Below are positions 46,406 to 54,940 of a stretch of 64,000 nt of DNA, piece by piece. The notes under the pieces are model-generated. The model made no database searches. It saw nothing but the letters and a program-made list of their open reading frames with translations, and had not been told where the DNA came from. Origin of the DNA: Hydrogenimonas cancrithermarum (GTDB lineage Bacteria; Campylobacterota; Campylobacteria; Campylobacterales; Hydrogenimonadaceae). The stretch lies in assembly GCF_030296055.1 (NCBI RefSeq), contig NZ_AP027370.1:1352501-1416500 (forward strand), in the 5' to 3' direction. Both the position numbers and the translations under genes were made by a program. The number at the start of each line of letters is the position of its first letter. Within the stretch, counting starts at the first letter, position 1.

Positions 46406-47926
46406 ATGGCTAAAAACAAGAAACTTCCGAAGCTCGGGCTTCTTTACCTGGATTACGTTTTGCGGTTCTTCGACCGCTCCAACTTCAAGGGGTGGCCCGA
46501 CAAGATCGAGCAGGTGGTTTATCACTGGGGGAACGACAAAGATCGTTTCATCGAAGAGGTAAAAAAGAAGAAGATCGACATTCTCATAGGCAACATTCCC
46601 GCAACGGCGTACGAAACCTTCCGTGAAATCGCCAAAGCGCTTCCGCATGTACGTTTCGTTCCCTCGATCGAGACGCAGTTCGCGAACAAGTCCAAAGAGA
46701 ATGTCACCCTCTTTTGCGAAAAGCACAATCTCTCGCATCCGAAGACGAAAATATTCTACAACCGAGACGAGGGGTACAAATACCTCGAAACGTGCGACTA
46801 TCCGGTCATTGTCAAAAGAAGTTACGGCCCCTCCAATTACGGCGGCTACTATGTCCACAAAGTCAAGTCCAAAGAGGAGGCGAAGAAGCTTTTCGACGAG
46901 AAGAAGTATATGCCGATGTACATCCAGGAGTGCATTCCCCTGCGCGCCGACATCCGCGTCATGCTGATCGGCCACAAACCGGCATGTGCCTTCTGGCGTG
47001 TCGCGGGTGAAGATATGGATCTGACCAATACCTCGCAGGGTGGCTACATGACATACGACGGCGTGCCGATGGGTGCGCTGGAGCTGGCGGTCGAGGCCTC
47101 CAAAGCGGCCAAAGCCGAATACTGGGCATGCGACATCGCCGAATACGACGGCAAATACTACATTCTCGAATGTGCGACGGCGTTTGCGGCGTTTCCCTAC
47201 TTTCGCGACTGGATCGGGCAGTATCTGATGTGGGACTTTTCCGAGGGGCGTTTCCCGAAACCGCACATTCCGCTCTACAACTGGGAAGAGCTCGGCAAGA
47301 TCAATCCTCAGCTGTTGCGTACGATGCGTCACATCGGCTTCAGCAAATATGTCCCTTCGACCGATGGCGCTTGCTACATCAACGACAAAGATGGCGAGTG
47401 GGATGTCGAGCTGACGGAGGAGAGTCTCCCCGAAGATCTTCCTGACAACAGCCACCTTTTCGAAACCATCGAGAACGAAGAGGAGCTGCCGGAAGTGATC
47501 AAGCAGGAGGCGAAGCACGGTGAAGCGATCCACAGCGATCTGGACGAAAGTGAAATGTCGCTCGAAAGCGTCACGCTGACGGAGTTGATGACGCTGCACG
47601 GAATGGAGGAGGAGATCGCCGTCGAAGTGATCCGCTACATCCACAGCCACGATATCAAGAGTATCGACGAGCTCTTCGAAGTAGAAGGGATCGACAAGCA
47701 GATGTTGAAAGTGTGGGCCGAAGAGCTGCACAGCAAGACGGATGTCAACAGAGCGGGCGTCAAAGCGCTCGGAAAAATCAAGTCGATCGGCAAAAAGCTG
47801 GCCGAAAAGATTGTCGAGTATCGCGAAAAGCACGGCCCTTTCAAAAGTTTGGAAGATATGTTGGAAATAAAAGGTCTGGGTAAAAAGAAACTCGCTAAAA
47901 TCCGCGACCACATCGCGATCAAGTAA
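46406..47926 (+). CDS. Divergent ATP-grasp protein fused to tandem helix-hairpin-helix domains
   Basis: This 506-aa protein has an ATP-grasp region at about residues 90-280: YPVIVKRSYGPSNYGGYYV with Lys137 and a Gly-rich loop, ADIRVMLIG, Asp243, and Glu255 in ILECATAF. The Asn normally two residues after the catalytic Glu is Ala (Ala257), so metal binding may be altered. An acidic linker (about 330-385) leads to two helix-hairpin-helix units, the second (445-506) strongly ComEA-like (VNRAGVKALGKIKSIGKKLA). These usually bind DNA without sequence specificity. I know of no named family with this fusion. The 17-nt gap from the first ATP-grasp gene indicates one operon. It could recruit ligase activity to DNA-bound proteins. 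Confidence 0.8.
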   Translation: MAKNKKLPKLGLLYLDYVLRFFDRSNFKGWPDKIEQVVYHWGNDKDRFIEEVKKKKIDILIGNIPATAYETFREIAKALPHVRFVPSIETQFANKSKENVTLFCEKHNLSHPKTKIFYNRDEGYKYLETCDYPVIVKRSYGPSNYGGYYVHKVKSKEEAKKLFDEKKYMPMYIQECIPLRADIRVMLIGHKPACAFWRVAGEDMDLTNTSQGGYMTYDGVPMGALELAVEASKAAKAEYWACDIAEYDGKYYILECATAFAAFPYFRDWIGQYLMWDFSEGRFPKPHIPLYNWEELGKINPQLLRTMRHIGFSKYVPSTDGACYINDKDGEWDVELTEESLPEDLPDNSHLFETIENEEELPEVIKQEAKHGEAIHSDLDESEMSLESVTLTELMTLHGMEEEIAVEVIRYIHSHDIKSIDELFEVEGIDKQMLKVWAEELHSKTDVNRAGVKALGKIKSIGKKLAEKIVEYREKHGPFKSLEDMLEIKGLGKKKLAKIRDHIAIK

Positions 47927-48032
47927 GCGAGATGCAAAAGCGCGGTTGACCCGCGCGAGCCAGCCGCTGACGCGAATCCAGCGTTGGCGTTGCCGAAGGA
48001 GCCCGTCTTCTTCGGCGTATGTAAGGGATTCA

Positions 48033-50633
48033 ATGAAACAACTCTACCACTCCTACGACGATGCGGTCGCGCTTTTCCGAAATCTGGCCGAGTGCCGACC
48101 CGATCTCTTCGCTCTCGAGGTGATCGGCCAGACGTGGGAAAAGCGTGACATCATCGCCGTCACGATCAGCCAAAACGTCGAAAATGCCGATACCAAACCC
48201 GCACTCCTTTTCACCGGGACGATCCATGCCCGAGAGTGGATCGGGCTGGAACTGGCGATCGGGTTCGCACAGCACGTGGACCGCAACATCGCCTACGACC
48301 ATGCGATCCAGGAGGCGTTGCAAAACGCCGCCATCTATATGGTACCATGTGCCAACCCCGACGGATTCGAGTATTCGCGCAACCATTTCTCGTTCTGGCG
48401 GAAAAATCGCCGTCAGAATGCCGATGGCAGCTACGGCGTCGATCTCAACAGAAACTTTCCTGTCGGATTCGTCAAAAGCAACAACCCCACCTCCAACATC
48501 TACGGCGGGCCGGAACCTTTCAGCGAACCGGAAACCCGTGCATTGCGCGATTTTATAGAGAGCCATCCCAACGTCGCCATCGCACTCGACTACCATTCAC
48601 AGGGCAACGTCTTTTTCCCCGCCCACGATTTTCGCCATGAAGATACGATCGATACGACCGACATGAACGTGCTCTGTGCCAATATGGCCGAAGAGATCCG
48701 AAAGATCAGCGACCGTGAATACGGTATCCATCAGGGGAAGCCGCCGGCGAAGCTGATCAGCGGCAGTGGGCGGGAGTTCTATTACTCCAAGGGGATCGTC
48801 GCATCGGTCGTCGAGGTGGGGACACGCAATATCTCCGACTACCTCGACGATATGATCGAGCATATACGAGAGCATATCCCCGCCCTCCTGGCGGCACTCA
48901 AAGAGGCACCAAACTACGCCAAAGAGGGGGCGATGCCGCGGCCGGATAACTTTCGGGCGACGTTCGTAGGCGTCGACAATGTCACACTCGAGTGGGAACC
49001 CTGCCCCGGCACGCGGGAGGATGATGAGATCTATTTCGAGATCTATCGAAGCCGGCGAGAAAAGTCCTATTGCCGCCCCTTCAATCTGATGGGTTTGACA
49101 CAGGCGAATCGTTTCGCCGACAGTAATCTGCAAAGCGATACGCCCTACTTCTACCATATCCGTGCCGTCGACAAGGCAAGCGGCCGGAAATCGCCGTTCG
49201 CACCCGTGCTCGCGATCCGGACCCATGTCGGTGACGACGAGTTTCACCGCACCTATTTCCCTTGGCCGGAGAGGACGGGTTACGTCGCCGAAAAGCTCAA
49301 AGAGAACGCGTCGCATTTTGGTGTCAACTCACTCTTCGTGGGTGTCAACGAGACAAAGGGTGTCAGCTACGCCGTCGTGACGATCCCCCTCAGGACGATC
49401 CCGAAAAATGCAGTCATCAAGCGGGCGCGTCTACGCCTTTATCCCCTAAACCGCGTCGGTGTGACGGTCGAGAAGTTCGGTGAATGGGATGTCGGCATCG
49501 TCGATCCCGAAAGTATCGGAGACATCACCAAGTTCGAGGATGTCGAGGCGATGAAAATCCGCTCCTATGTCGGTCGGCCGACACCGTCGAACCATCTGAC
49601 ACAGGGGATCTGGCGAAGCTGGGAGTTCAGCGAAGCGGAGTGCCGGGTACTGCAGGAACAGATTGCCGTCGAAGCGGTCACCTTCCGCATCGAAGGTCCG
49701 AAAACACTCAATATCGGGCGTACGTCGCAGATGATGCAATGGGACATAGGATATGGAAAATTCGGGGGCGGCCTGGCGTTTCGGCCCCACCTGGAGATCA
49801 CCTACACGCTCGAGCCCAATCGGATGGAGCTTTTCCCCAGGCAGAGTTTCACGGTACGGGCGGACGGGATCGAAGAGGGGAAAATCGTCAGCGGATTCGA
49901 TGGTGGCGGCAAAAAGATCTACGCCACGTTCGATTTCGAACTGGGATCGCTTCCAAACTGGGAATTCATGCAGATCACCCGCGCCTATGTGGTTCTCAAT
50001 CCGGTCAAAGTCTATGCCAAAGAGAACATTCGCTTCCATCTCGAGATGATCGATGCCGATGCCGAACGCGACTACGATGCGATCAAAGCGCGCCGCATTA
50101 TCGAAAACATCGGCTACGACGTCAGTGTCAACGAGCTCAAGAACCAGGAACAGGTTTTCGTTTTCGACACCTACGCGATTCAGGAGTTCGGCAATCGTTT
50201 ACGCGACAAGAAGAGCATCGCCTTTTTGTTGCGTCCGAGCAGTGCCCAGAAACTGGTGAAAAATTCGGCCGTCGAGTGGCATTGCGCCCATCCGGAGTTT
50301 ACACCGAAGCTCGTGATCGAGTATCTGCACAAACGCCGCCGTCCCGTGGCGCCGGTGAGCCATCTGACCTACAAAATCGAAAACGGAAAGATTCGCCTCG
50401 GTTGGAAAAATCCCGACGACAAGGACTTCAAAGGAGTTTTCGTCATCAAAAACCCGTTCAGAAAACCGATCTCGCCCTACGACGGCGAGAAGCTCTACGG
50501 TGGGCCCGACAACTGGACCTACGACGACTTCGGCGCACTCGATGTGAAAAAGTATTACGCTCTTTTTACCTACGACGACGTTCCCAACTTCAGCGAGCCG
50601 GTCATTCTGGAGTATCTGCCGAAAAACCGTTAG
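48033..50633 (+). CDS. Large M14 carboxypeptidase without signal peptide
   Basis: This 866-aa protein has an M14 zinc carboxypeptidase domain in its first 300 residues: His65 and Glu68 in TIHAREWIG, Arg140 in DLNRNFP, His188 in LDYHSQGN and catalytic Glu261 in SVVEVGT. A fibronectin-III-like domain follows (about 310-395), then two beta-sandwich modules similar to each other (around 420-590 and 610-790), and a final fibronectin-like domain. M14 enzymes with such appendages are usually secreted, but here the start (ATG 48033 after AAGGG) shows no export signal, so it may act in the cytoplasm. It follows the ATP-grasp genes after 106 nt, and its end overlaps the convergent gene by 32 nt. Confidence 0.85.
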   Translation: MKQLYHSYDDAVALFRNLAECRPDLFALEVIGQTWEKRDIIAVTISQNVENADTKPALLFTGTIHAREWIGLELAIGFAQHVDRNIAYDHAIQEALQNAAIYMVPCANPDGFEYSRNHFSFWRKNRRQNADGSYGVDLNRNFPVGFVKSNNPTSNIYGGPEPFSEPETRALRDFIESHPNVAIALDYHSQGNVFFPAHDFRHEDTIDTTDMNVLCANMAEEIRKISDREYGIHQGKPPAKLISGSGREFYYSKGIVASVVEVGTRNISDYLDDMIEHIREHIPALLAALKEAPNYAKEGAMPRPDNFRATFVGVDNVTLEWEPCPGTREDDEIYFEIYRSRREKSYCRPFNLMGLTQANRFADSNLQSDTPYFYHIRAVDKASGRKSPFAPVLAIRTHVGDDEFHRTYFPWPERTGYVAEKLKENASHFGVNSLFVGVNETKGVSYAVVTIPLRTIPKNAVIKRARLRLYPLNRVGVTVEKFGEWDVGIVDPESIGDITKFEDVEAMKIRSYVGRPTPSNHLTQGIWRSWEFSEAECRVLQEQIAVEAVTFRIEGPKTLNIGRTSQMMQWDIGYGKFGGGLAFRPHLEITYTLEPNRMELFPRQSFTVRADGIEEGKIVSGFDGGGKKIYATFDFELGSLPNWEFMQITRAYVVLNPVKVYAKENIRFHLEMIDADAERDYDAIKARRIIENIGYDVSVNELKNQEQVFVFDTYAIQEFGNRLRDKKSIAFLLRPSSAQKLVKNSAVEWHCAHPEFTPKLVIEYLHKRRRPVAPVSHLTYKIENGKIRLGWKNPDDKDFKGVFVIKNPFRKPISPYDGEKLYGGPDNWTYDDFGALDVKKYYALFTYDDVPNFSEPVILEYLPKNR

Positions 50634-52875
50634 CTTCGGGGGTGGCCCCGGTATTGAAATGATGATAAAATCGCTCGAACTCTTTGGCGGGCATCGGTTT
50701 GGCGAAGTAGAATCCCTGCACGATGTCGCATCCGCTTTTTTTGACGAACTCGAGCTGCTGTTTCGTCTCGATCCCTTCCGCGACCGTCGCTTTCCCCAGG
50801 CTTTTGCCCATCGAAACGATGGCGTTGACGATGGCGCAGTCCTCCTCGCTTTCCGGGATGTTTTTGATGAAAACCCGGTCGATCTTCAGCATATGCACCG
50901 GAAGCTTTTTCAGGTAGTAGAGGGAGGAGTAGCCGGTCCCGAAGTCGTCGATCGCCGACTTGATACCGAAACGGTTGAGCAGCGAAATTCCCGCTTCGGC
51001 CAGCTCCAGATTTTCCATGATCAACGATTCGGTAATCTCGACATGGAGATATTTCGGATCAATGCCGGAGCGCTTGACACGTTTTAACAGGTCGTGGAAG
51101 AACTTCTCGTTTCTGATGATCTGTTTGGGTGAGATGTTGATGGCGACGGGGATGTCGACATCTATCTTTTCGTTTCGCCATACCAGTATCTGCCTGCAGA
51201 CTTCGTTGATGACCCATTTGCCCACTTTTTCGATGAGGCTCGACTCTTCCAGATGGGGTAGAAAACTGCCCGGCGGCATCATCCCTTTTTGGGGATGGTC
51301 CCATCGGATCAGCGCTTCGGCACCGCAGATCCTCATGGTTCGTAGATCGATTTGCGGCTGGTAGAAGAGCGTGAATTCTCCGTTGTGAATCGCTTTGGTC
51401 AATTCGTTTTGGTTTTGAATGGAAGCCTGGGTCGTGGTGTTGAGCTCTTTGGAGTAGAAGAGGAACGTATTGCCGCCCTGCTCTTTGGCGTTTTTGAGTG
51501 CGGTTTCCGCCGCCGTTCTCAGATCGTCCGAGCTTTTCGCATCTTTCGGAAAGAGCGAAATGCCGAGACTGAGCGTCACATAGAGCTCTTCGCCATCGAT
51601 GAAGAGAGGATCCGCGCAGATGTCGTTGATGCGTTGAATCAGCTCCAGCAGCTCATGTTCGTTCTTGACATCGAAATAGAGGATGGCGAACTCGTCGCTG
51701 TCGTAGCGTGCCAGGATATCTTTTGGGCGAACGAGCAGTTTGAGGTGTTTGGCGACATGCTGGATCACCTTGTCTCCGAAACCGTAGCCGAACGTATTGT
51801 TGATCAGTTTGAATTGGTCGATATCGATCAGAATCAGCGCGAAGGCCTCTTTCGTGTAGTGGGAGCTGTAGATCGCCAGGTCGATACGCTCTTTCAGAAA
51901 ATGGCGGTTCGGAAGCTGTGTCGCCAGGTCGAAACTGCTGATATATTCGAGCTTCTCTTTGTTCTCGAGCATCGTGATGGCGTAGGAGATATCGTCGGCG
52001 ATCTCTTTGAAAAGGCGTATCTCCTCTTCGGTAAAAGCGTCGAACTCGTCGGAGTAGATCTTCAAGATGGCACGAATCTCCTTTCCGTGGTAGAGCGGAA
52101 TGCCCACATTCTCCTTGTCGTGCCAGATCGGAACGGTGAGCTTTTGGTGCAAGAAGCCGGTTTCTCTCTTTTCCGACAGGCTGATATGGCCTTTTTGCTT
52201 GAGGTCGTCCACGAGGCTGGCGATATCCTCTTTGGCGAAATTGAGAAGATTCTGTTCGACGTTCCTGTAATAAAACGCGACATCGTGGTAGGCGGCCGGC
52301 GTGATGCGCTCTTCGTCTTCGATCTCTCCGATCCATGCGAACTTGAAACCGCCCTCTTCGACGATGATGCGGCAGATGGCTTCGTAGAGTTCGTTTTTCG
52401 TTCTCGATCGGACGATCTGTTCGTTGACCGAGATCAGAACGCGGTAGAGGCGGTTGAGGCGATAGAGCTTTTTTTGGATGGAGAGCCTCTCCTGGATATC
52501 CCGCATGAGCATGAGAATATAGAGCTCTTCACCTATGACGAATTTCGAAAAGGTCACTTCGACGGGAATCTTTTCTCCGTTTTTCGTCAAGAGATAGATT
52601 TCCGGAAGGAGCCCCTCTTCCTCTTTCGAGATGGCTCGCAGCGCTTTGTGGACGATTTTTCTGAATTCAGGGGGATGGAGAGTGAAGAGTTCCTTTCCCC
52701 TCAGCTCTTTGGCATCGTAACCGGTTATCTTCTCGAGACGGGGATTGACTTCGTCGATGATGAAATCCTTCGCCCTGACGATGAGCAGTGCATCGTGCAT
52801 GGCGCGAATGATCTTCAGATATTTCTGATTCAACTGTGCTAAACGTTCTTTTTCCGTTCCGGCAGGATCTGGCAT
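50602..52875 (-). CDS. PAS-GAF-GGDEF-EAL cyclic di-GMP phosphodiesterase
   Basis: This cytosolic protein of about 757 aa has a PAS domain (MHDALLIVRAKDFIIDEVNPRLEKITGY), a GAF-like domain (about 170-310), GGDEF and EAL. The GGDEF site reads RYDSDEF, so synthase activity is doubtful. The EAL domain is intact: EALIRW, NISPKQ, EITES, IDDFGTGYSS, LKIDR and AEGIET. It most likely hydrolyses cyclic di-GMP in response to a PAS or GAF signal. I chose ATG 52875; codons upstream run over a TATACT promoter element. The last 32 nt overlap the M14 gene on the other strand. Confidence 0.87.
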   Translation of the reverse strand: MPDPAGTEKERLAQLNQKYLKIIRAMHDALLIVRAKDFIIDEVNPRLEKITGYDAKELRGKELFTLHPPEFRKIVHKALRAISKEEEGLLPEIYLLTKNGEKIPVEVTFSKFVIGEELYILMLMRDIQERLSIQKKLYRLNRLYRVLISVNEQIVRSRTKNELYEAICRIIVEEGGFKFAWIGEIEDEERITPAAYHDVAFYYRNVEQNLLNFAKEDIASLVDDLKQKGHISLSEKRETGFLHQKLTVPIWHDKENVGIPLYHGKEIRAILKIYSDEFDAFTEEEIRLFKEIADDISYAITMLENKEKLEYISSFDLATQLPNRHFLKERIDLAIYSSHYTKEAFALILIDIDQFKLINNTFGYGFGDKVIQHVAKHLKLLVRPKDILARYDSDEFAILYFDVKNEHELLELIQRINDICADPLFIDGEELYVTLSLGISLFPKDAKSSDDLRTAAETALKNAKEQGGNTFLFYSKELNTTTQASIQNQNELTKAIHNGEFTLFYQPQIDLRTMRICGAEALIRWDHPQKGMMPPGSFLPHLEESSLIEKVGKWVINEVCRQILVWRNEKIDVDIPVAINISPKQIIRNEKFFHDLLKRVKRSGIDPKYLHVEITESLIMENLELAEAGISLLNRFGIKSAIDDFGTGYSSLYYLKKLPVHMLKIDRVFIKNIPESEEDCAIVNAIVSMGKSLGKATVAEGIETKQQLEFVKKSGCDIVQGFYFAKPMPAKEFERFYHHFNTGATPEANGFSADTPE

Positions 52876-52986
52876 TTCGATTCTTTCGGTTTTTTTATGA
52901 AATTCTGTATAGTATAACATTTTTGAAAAACGGATTGGCAATCATGCGGTTGTAGTATGATGAAAAATGTGTCGAAAGGTTGAACG

Positions 52987-53367
52987 ATGATGGTCGAATG
53001 GGGAAAATTTTTGCTGCGGTTGGCGATCGGCGGATTGCTGCTTTTTCATGGAATTCATAAAATTATCCACGGCATCGGCGGGGTTCAGGCGATGCTTGCG
53101 GCACACTCGCTTCCGGCATGGATCGGTTACGGTGTCTATGTCGGCGAGGTGCTGGCACCCGTCGCGCTTATCGTCGGCTTGCGTCCGCGTATCGCAGCGC
53201 TGGTGATCGCTTTCAACATGGCTGCCGCCATCGCCCTGGCGTATGGGGGAAAACTCTTCGCGCTGGGTATGCACGGCGGCTGGATTGTCGAGACGCCGCT
53301 TCTCTATTTCGCGGGTGCACTCGCCATCGCGATGATCGGGGGCGGAAGAATCGGCCTGAAGTGGTGA
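52987..53367 (+). CDS. DoxX family membrane protein
   Basis: This 126-aa protein has four hydrophobic segments and the DoxX-type sequence LRLAIGGLLLFHGIHKIIHGI at the start. Family members are small membrane proteins tied to redox or thiosulfate metabolism, with unclear function. It stands alone on the plus strand and ends 4 nt before the convergent EI24 gene. Confidence 0.85.
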   Translation: MMVEWGKFLLRLAIGGLLLFHGIHKIIHGIGGVQAMLAAHSLPAWIGYGVYVGEVLAPVALIVGLRPRIAALVIAFNMAAAIALAYGGKLFALGMHGGWIVETPLLYFAGALAIAMIGGGRIGLKW

Positions 53368-53371
53368 GGGG

Positions 53372-54184
53372 CTATGCGACGGTGACGCGTGAGCCTCTCA
53401 GCCTCGAGGCTTCCTGGAAAAACTGATGGGCAAGGACGATGACGAAAAAGACCTGTCCCAGGACTCCCACACCGGGAATGAGGGAGAGCAGGTAGAGGAT
53501 GAATGTCGTCGTCACGATGCGCCATTTCGCTTTTTTGAATAGACTCTGCATCTCCTCTTTGTCGAAAATCTCCCCTGCCACGTCGCGTGTCAGCAGGGTG
53601 TGGAAGAGATAATAGAAAGGGGCGTTGACGGCAACGAGGTTGACCAGCGGGATGAAATAAAACGGCAACGAGACGAAGAAAAAGAGCAGGAAGAGCGCGA
53701 ACCGTCCCAGCATGAAAAGGATGTAGTCCCACATGGGTACGGTCGCCTTCCGTTCGATGTCGGGGTAGTGGCGTCTTTGTATCTCCGCGACGATATAGGG
53801 GGTGAAGAAGCCGACGATAACGACGGCGAGAATCACCGAGACGAGCACGGCGAAACCGCCGCCGACGATGTAGAAGAGTGCGCCGGCGACCGCTTTGAAG
53901 ATGAAGCTTCCCAAAATCGTCGCCATGATCGGGTACTCTTTGGCGAACTGCGCCAGCTCGTTCTGTGCCTGGGCGGCGTCGGGATTCTGCGCCGCCTGCG
54001 CCGCGACACTCAGCATGTCGAAAAACTCTCCCGAGAGGTAGTAGAGGAAGCCGAACGCCAGCACCATCGTGATGATGAAGGGGGCGGTGCTCAGCACCAA
54101 AAATTTGGTCGTGAAAAAGTCGGAGACCGCTTTGGTGAAGAGCGCCCCTTCGGTGTAGCCACTATTTGGCCGGTTTGTCGTCAT
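53372..54184 (-). CDS. EI24/CysZ-like membrane protein
   Basis: This 270-aa protein has several hydrophobic segments and the EI24-domain phrases LPFYFIPLVNLVAVNAPFYYLFHTLLTRDV and LSLIPGVGVLGQVFFVIVLAHQF. It resembles CysZ-type sulfate permease relatives and conserved EI24 proteins of Campylobacterota. The role is not certain. ATG 54184 follows GGAGAG and overlaps the end of the lipoprotein gene upstream by 23 nt. Confidence 0.78.
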   Translation of the reverse strand: MTTNRPNSGYTEGALFTKAVSDFFTTKFLVLSTAPFIITMVLAFGFLYYLSGEFFDMLSVAAQAAQNPDAAQAQNELAQFAKEYPIMATILGSFIFKAVAGALFYIVGGGFAVLVSVILAVVIVGFFTPYIVAEIQRRHYPDIERKATVPMWDYILFMLGRFALFLLFFFVSLPFYFIPLVNLVAVNAPFYYLFHTLLTRDVAGEIFDKEEMQSLFKKAKWRIVTTTFILYLLSLIPGVGVLGQVFFVIVLAHQFFQEASRLRGSRVTVA

Positions 54185-54842
54185 GGTCGCTCTCCTGTGG
54201 TTCGACGATGATGGTTCCATCGTCGTTTTTCTCCTCGATGAGGTGCTGCGGCTCCTCCTCCGGCGTATGCGGTTTCGTACCTCCGACCGGGCCGTGAAGC
54301 GCTTCGATCAGCTTCGTCTTCTGTTCGATCCCCAGATCCTGCGAGGCGACGGTGTCGAGGATCTTTTCGGCGATCTTGACACGCGCTTCGTTCTCTTTTT
54401 GATGGAAATACTTTTTAAGATTGTCCTCGTAGGCGCGCAGTTTGTCTTTACGCCGTTTGTCGAAGTACCACAGTAGGGCCGCTCCCAGAAGCAAGAGCAG
54501 AAGGATCCCGCCGATCAGTGCATAGCGCTGCATCGCCTGTTCGTGCTCCAGTGCCAGCAGCCGCTCTTTCTCTCTCAGCAGTTCGAGCTCCTTCCTCTTC
54601 TCCAGTTCCAGCTGCTTTAGCCGTGTTTCGCCGGTTATCTTTTCGAGCTCGATACGCTTTTTCGCTTCGATCTCGGCAAGCTCTTTTTGGGTTTTGAGCT
54701 CCTCGTCGCTGACGAAGGTGCGATATTTGGTCCGTTTCTCTTTCGCTGTCTCTTTGACGTCGAAACCGCCGTTTTGAGTCTGTTCGCCTGTGCATCCTAT
54801 CAAAATCGCGGCCAAAAAAATAGAACATAAGAGTTTCGTCAT
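54162..54842 (-). CDS. Lipoprotein with two coiled coils around a membrane span, copy 2
   Basis: The 226-aa precursor begins MTKLLCSIFLAAILIGC (lipobox LIGC). A charged coiled coil (RIELEKITGETRLKQLELEK region) follows, then one membrane span (YALIGGILLLLLLGAALLWYF), a second coil and the helix pair KILDTVASQDLGIEQKTKLIEALHG. It finishes with an acidic tail. The plan matches the gene at 19155-19772, including the terminal helix pair, so the two are probably paralogues. I do not recognise a named family. It is cotranscribed with the EI24 gene, while copy 1 neighbours the HD-GYP gene. Annotating the function would be guesswork. Confidence 0.7.
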   Translation of the reverse strand: MTKLLCSIFLAAILIGCTGEQTQNGGFDVKETAKEKRTKYRTFVSDEELKTQKELAEIEAKKRIELEKITGETRLKQLELEKRKELELLREKERLLALEHEQAMQRYALIGGILLLLLLGAALLWYFDKRRKDKLRAYEDNLKKYFHQKENEARVKIAEKILDTVASQDLGIEQKTKLIEALHGPVGGTKPHTPEEEPQHLIEEKNDDGTIIVEPQESDHDDKPAK

Positions 54843-54940
54843 TCTCCATGCCTCATCATTGTTTTTTATATAGTATAGCATAGGGTCTTGCTATAATTGC
54901 TCCAGAATTCATCTGACAAATATATGGGACAGGATTGCGA

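Noticed and set aside
46238-47911. A 557-codon minus-strand frame opposite the second ATP-grasp gene
   Set aside because: Composition (Phe, Asp, Val, Arg repeats) is that of an antisense shadow. The plus-strand protein has clear ATP-grasp and helix-hairpin-helix motifs.
44227-48032. LysW-type amino-group carrier system for lysine or arginine synthesis
   Set aside because: M20 and LysX-like genes are present, but no small LysW-like zinc-binding carrier or other pathway gene is found in the cluster or its gaps.
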